A stretch of DNA of 25,419 bases, taken from NCBI GenBank assembly GCA_040390855.1, contig JAZJXO010000018.1:1-25419 (forward strand), read 5' to 3'. Below the pieces are notes generated by a model. That model did not search any database and was not told the origin of the DNA. It saw only the letters and a list, made by a program, of their open reading frames with translations. Numbering within the stretch: the first letter of the stretch is position 1; each line of letters begins with the position of its first letter. The stretch comes from Parvibaculum sp040390855. Its GTDB lineage: Bacteria; Pseudomonadota; Alphaproteobacteria; Parvibaculales; Parvibaculaceae. The translations under genes were made by a program, and so were the position numbers. Positions 23,028 through 25,419 of this stretch are shown here, in pieces.

Positions 23028-25419
23028 CTAGCGTGTTGTCGGAATGTCCATGTTGCTCGTATCACTCGCTGCGGCAGCGAGCGCCAATCGCGCCAAGGCT
23101 GGAAGCGATTTAGTGCCCGTCTTTTTCATAATGGAGGCGCGATGATTTTCGACAGTGCGCTGACTGATGCCCAGGTCGGCCGCGATATTCTTGCTCGGAT
23201 GGCCGGCAAGGACCATCTCCATAACTTCCCGTTGCCGTGTCGTGAGACCGGTAAGATGCGTTGCCGCAGTCTCCTGCCAATCGCGCAGCTTGCTTGAATC
23301 TTTTGAACGCTCAAGCGCCAAGTTGATACTCGCAACAAGATCGGTCCGGCTCACCGGCTTCTCGATAAAATCTGTTGCGCCCGCCTTCATCGCTTGCACT
23401 GCCATCGACACATCGCTGTCGCCTGTGATCATAATGGACGGCAAGCGGTGGCCGGAATTGTTCAGGTGCTGCAACAATTCAAGCCCGTTCATTCCCGGCA
23501 GATAGGCGTCGATCAGGAGGCAGCCTTCGCCATCGGGTTGATAAGTTCTGAGGAATGCCTCACAAGAATCAAAATCCTCGACGCTGTGGCCTTCGTCTTC
23601 GAGCACGTCGCGAAGTCCGGCGCGAATGTGAGCATCATCATCGACCACATAGATGGTCGGTGGACTGGCCGACGAGTTCGCCTTCAAAACGCGAGACTTT
23701 TGAGCGGGAGCGGTGGAGTCGGAAGTTGGCAAAAGGCGAAGGATAGATTGTGTCAGCTCGTTTATTTTTACGGGCTTGTTAAGCTGCGTGCAGCCTTGCA
23801 ACGCGATATTGCGCAGCGTATCTGACGATATGTCGCCGGTCAGTATGATGACAGGAATGTCGCGATGGAGTTTTGTGCGTAACTTGGCAGCCAGCTGAAG
23901 ACCGTTCATGCCGTTCGGCATATTGTAATCAGCGAGTAGCAGGTCAGGTCGTATCTTGCCGCGCGACACAAGATCCAGTCCCGCAACACCGTCAGACGCT
24001 GATTCTACTTGATGACCCTCGCCGGCAAGGAGCAGTTCGAGGAGTTCGCGTACTTCCGGATCATCCTCGACGATGAGGATCGTGCCACCTTGATGTGCTT
24101 TCCTGACGACAATTTCTTTAGCATCATCCGTCATCAATGCTGGCGCGTTCTCATCCCCATTGGGAATTTTAATTTCGACGGAAAAGACTGAACCTTGTCC
24201 GACTTTTGAGCGCACATGCACACGATGACCCAGCATTTCTCCCAGACGGCGAACGATGGAGAGACCAAGGCCGAGGCCACGGCTTCGTTCCCGTGCGACA
24301 TTGTCCAATTGATGATATTCGTCAAAGATCGCTTCGATTTCTTCTTTGGGTATGCCGACGCCGCTATCCAGAACATCGATACTCAGCATTCCTTTATGCC
24401 TGCGGCAGCCGATCAGTATTTTGCCGCTGGCGGTATATTTGATGGCATTTGACAGCAAATTGCGGATCATCTGGCCAAGCAGATGCGGGTCGGTGTGAAC
24501 CGAAAGACCGCAGGGGACAACATGCAGCGATAATCCCAGCGCTTCCGCACTGTATGCAAATTCGTCCTGGAGCTGGGTCAGCAGGGTATTGATGGGGAAG
24601 GTGACTTTTTCCGCACGAACGGTTCCGGCTTCAATCTGATTAAGATCGAGAAGCGTGTTCAACATGCCAGACATCGCGCCAAGCGTTTGGTCAAGGCGAT
24701 CTACCAGCTTTTGCGCGGCTTCGCCCTGAACCATTTTGGCCAGTAACCCCTGCAACAGAGCGAGTGTTTGTAGTGGCTGGCGCAGATCATGGCTTGCCGC
24801 AGCGAGGAAGCGCGATTTGGCCATGGTGGCAAGTTCTGCCTGCTGTTTTGCAGCTTCCAGTGCCTTGGCAATGTTTTTGCGATCAGTGATGTCAGTAAAG
24901 GTGATGACTACGCCTTCAATTGCTCCATCATGGCCACGGTAAGGCAATATACGGCGGATGAAACAGACCTTGCTGTCATCGTCTTCCACTTCCTGTTCGA
25001 CGGGATCCAGCTTCTCCAGCACAACCTTGCAATCGGCAAGAAGGGTGGTATTGGCTACGAGTGAATGGAGGTCTGCGAGGGGGCGCCCCACATCGCCGGG
25101 GATAACGCTGAAGAGTGATTTTGTGGCGGGTGTAAAAAAGCGAATGTTGAGACGGGCATCCAGAAAGAGTGTCGCGACATCTGTGCTGTAAAGCACATTC
25201 TGAAGGTCATTTGATGTTGTACGCTGGCTTTCGAGCGTTTCCTGAAGTTGACTGTTGAGTGCCGTCAATTCCTCATTGAGCGATTGCAATTCTTCTTGTG
25301 ATGTCAGCAGTTCTTCGTTGGTAGACTGATATTCCTCATTGACCGACAGCGCTTCTTCATTAATTGCCTGTCCGTCGTCAGAACATTTGGCACTCGTTTT
25401 GTAGCGGCTTAGAGGAGCA
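23028..25419 (-). CDS. Hybrid histidine kinase-REC-REC-LuxR regulator, 5' end cut by IS
   Basis: About 780 codons of native sequence remain, the frame staying open to the window edge. In order: NEE-rich coiled coil (INEEALSVNEEYQSTNEELL), PAS-like domain of the CheB/CheR-PAS type (NVLYSTDVATLFLDARLNIR), HisKA (AAASHDLRQPLQTLALLQ, phospho-His near 24790), HATPase (NLLSNAIKYT), REC1 (LIVEDDPEV, LLLADYNMP, LNKPVK), REC2 (VVDDDAHIR, LLIDAYLPGMNG, IEKPVS) and a FixJ/LuxR-type HTH (LTTRQREVMEMVLAGH, ISQRTVENHRASIMKKTGT). One chain thus joins sensor, phosphorelay and DNA-binding output. Family homology starts abruptly at AINEEALSV; the 52 bases beyond it (25368-25419) are IS sequence. Its promoter and N-terminal sensor part are missing, so it is probably non-functional or driven from the IS. 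Confidence 0.9.
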   Translation of the reverse strand, partial: APLSRYKTSAKCSDDGQAINEEALSVNEEYQSTNEELLTSQEELQSLNEELTALNSQLQETLESQRTTSNDLQNVLYSTDVATLFLDARLNIRFFTPATKSLFSVIPGDVGRPLADLHSLVANTTLLADCKVVLEKLDPVEQEVEDDDSKVCFIRRILPYRGHDGAIEGVVITFTDITDRKNIAKALEAAKQQAELATMAKSRFLAAASHDLRQPLQTLALLQGLLAKMVQGEAAQKLVDRLDQTLGAMSGMLNTLLDLNQIEAGTVRAEKVTFPINTLLTQLQDEFAYSAEALGLSLHVVPCGLSVHTDPHLLGQMIRNLLSNAIKYTASGKILIGCRRHKGMLSIDVLDSGVGIPKEEIEAIFDEYHQLDNVARERSRGLGLGLSIVRRLGEMLGHRVHVRSKVGQGSVFSVEIKIPNGDENAPALMTDDAKEIVVRKAHQGGTILIVEDDPEVRELLELLLAGEGHQVESASDGVAGLDLVSRGKIRPDLLLADYNMPNGMNGLQLAAKLRTKLHRDIPVIILTGDISSDTLRNIALQGCTQLNKPVKINELTQSILRLLPTSDSTAPAQKSRVLKANSSASPPTIYVVDDDAHIRAGLRDVLEDEGHSVEDFDSCEAFLRTYQPDGEGCLLIDAYLPGMNGLELLQHLNNSGHRLPSIMITGDSDVSMAVQAMKAGATDFIEKPVSRTDLVASINLALERSKDSSKLRDWQETAATHLTGLTTRQREVMEMVLAGHPSKNIAADLGISQRTVENHRASIMKKTGTKSLPALARLALAAAASDTSNMDIPTTR
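25368..25419 (+). mobile_element. Terminus of an IS3-family-like insertion sequence (right edge)
   Basis: Exact reverse complement of 5-56. It abuts the kinase gene at the point where its homology ends, so it marks the insertion junction. Read outward it begins CTGTCCGTCGTCAGAAC, as at the left edge, so both flanking copies present the same (orfA-proximal) end to the window. Confidence 0.75.

Noticed and set aside
5..25419. Circular molecule (plasmid or phage) suggested by matching ends
   Set aside because: The ends match as an inverted, not a direct, repeat. The sequence inside the left edge does not continue the kinase gene from the right edge. The content is chromosomal housekeeping genes.
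5..25419. The whole window as one transposon bounded by terminal inverted repeats
   Set aside because: Kinase homology stops exactly at the inner side of the right repeat, which shows the repeat is the foreign part there. The repeat also reads outward like the IS remnant at 21936, and the cargo would be gyrA, glmS and other core genes.
1..25419. CRISPR array
   Set aside because: No series of regularly spaced direct repeats is visible, and no cas gene is present.

Overview
The window looks like a stretch of an alphaproteobacterial chromosome, most likely Hyphomicrobiales (Rhizobiales). The evidence is the plus-strand run gyrA, coaD, two cyclophilins, queA, tgt, which is the usual order in that group, together with FixJ/CheR-type signalling, a DUF3309 mini-protein and the GC-rich codon use of the core. 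Species cannot be told from the sequence alone.

Layout. (1) Positions 1-56 are the end of an insertion sequence (IS) reading out of the window. (2) About 57-4000 is an accessory block, visibly more AT-rich than the rest. It holds a HEPN/Toprim-type putative defence gene (minus), a metallophosphoesterase (plus), an XRE regulator (plus), a small ribbon-helix-helix-like protein (minus) and a frameshifted IS3-type OrfA remnant. (3) 4357-11250 is core: gyrA, coaD, two tandem peptidyl-prolyl isomerases, queA and tgt (queuosine tRNA modification), then tRNA-Lys(TTT). (4) 11422-13793, on the minus strand, has an Rnk/GreA-type regulator, a beta-carbonic anhydrase and an alpha/beta hydrolase. (5) 14139-18361 has a small membrane protein, then cysD-cysNC-galE (sulfate activation to PAPS plus a sugar-nucleotide epimerase). 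(6) 18662-21855 is glmU-glmS (UDP-GlcNAc synthesis), overlapping by one base. (7) 21856-25419 is a scarred stress/signalling area: an IS remnant fused to a truncated phospholipase D lipoprotein gene, csbD, a DUF3309 gene and the 3' part of a large PAS-kinase-REC-REC-HTH hybrid regulator. That gene is cut by the same IS terminus seen at position 1.

The main observations are these. (a) A perfect 52-bp inverted repeat joins the two window ends. It is recognisably related to the terminus of the IS remnant at 21936, so the window lies between two outward-reading IS copies, one of which truncates the hybrid kinase. (b) The intact tgt gene has lost three of the four zinc ligands of tRNA-guanine transglycosylase. 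(c) The left block carries a HEPN/Toprim candidate defence gene. (d) A 12-base motif is shared by the upstream regions of the XRE and RHH-like genes. I found no CRISPR array and no complete prophage. I also see no clear multi-gene novel defence system; the HEPN/Toprim gene is the best candidate.
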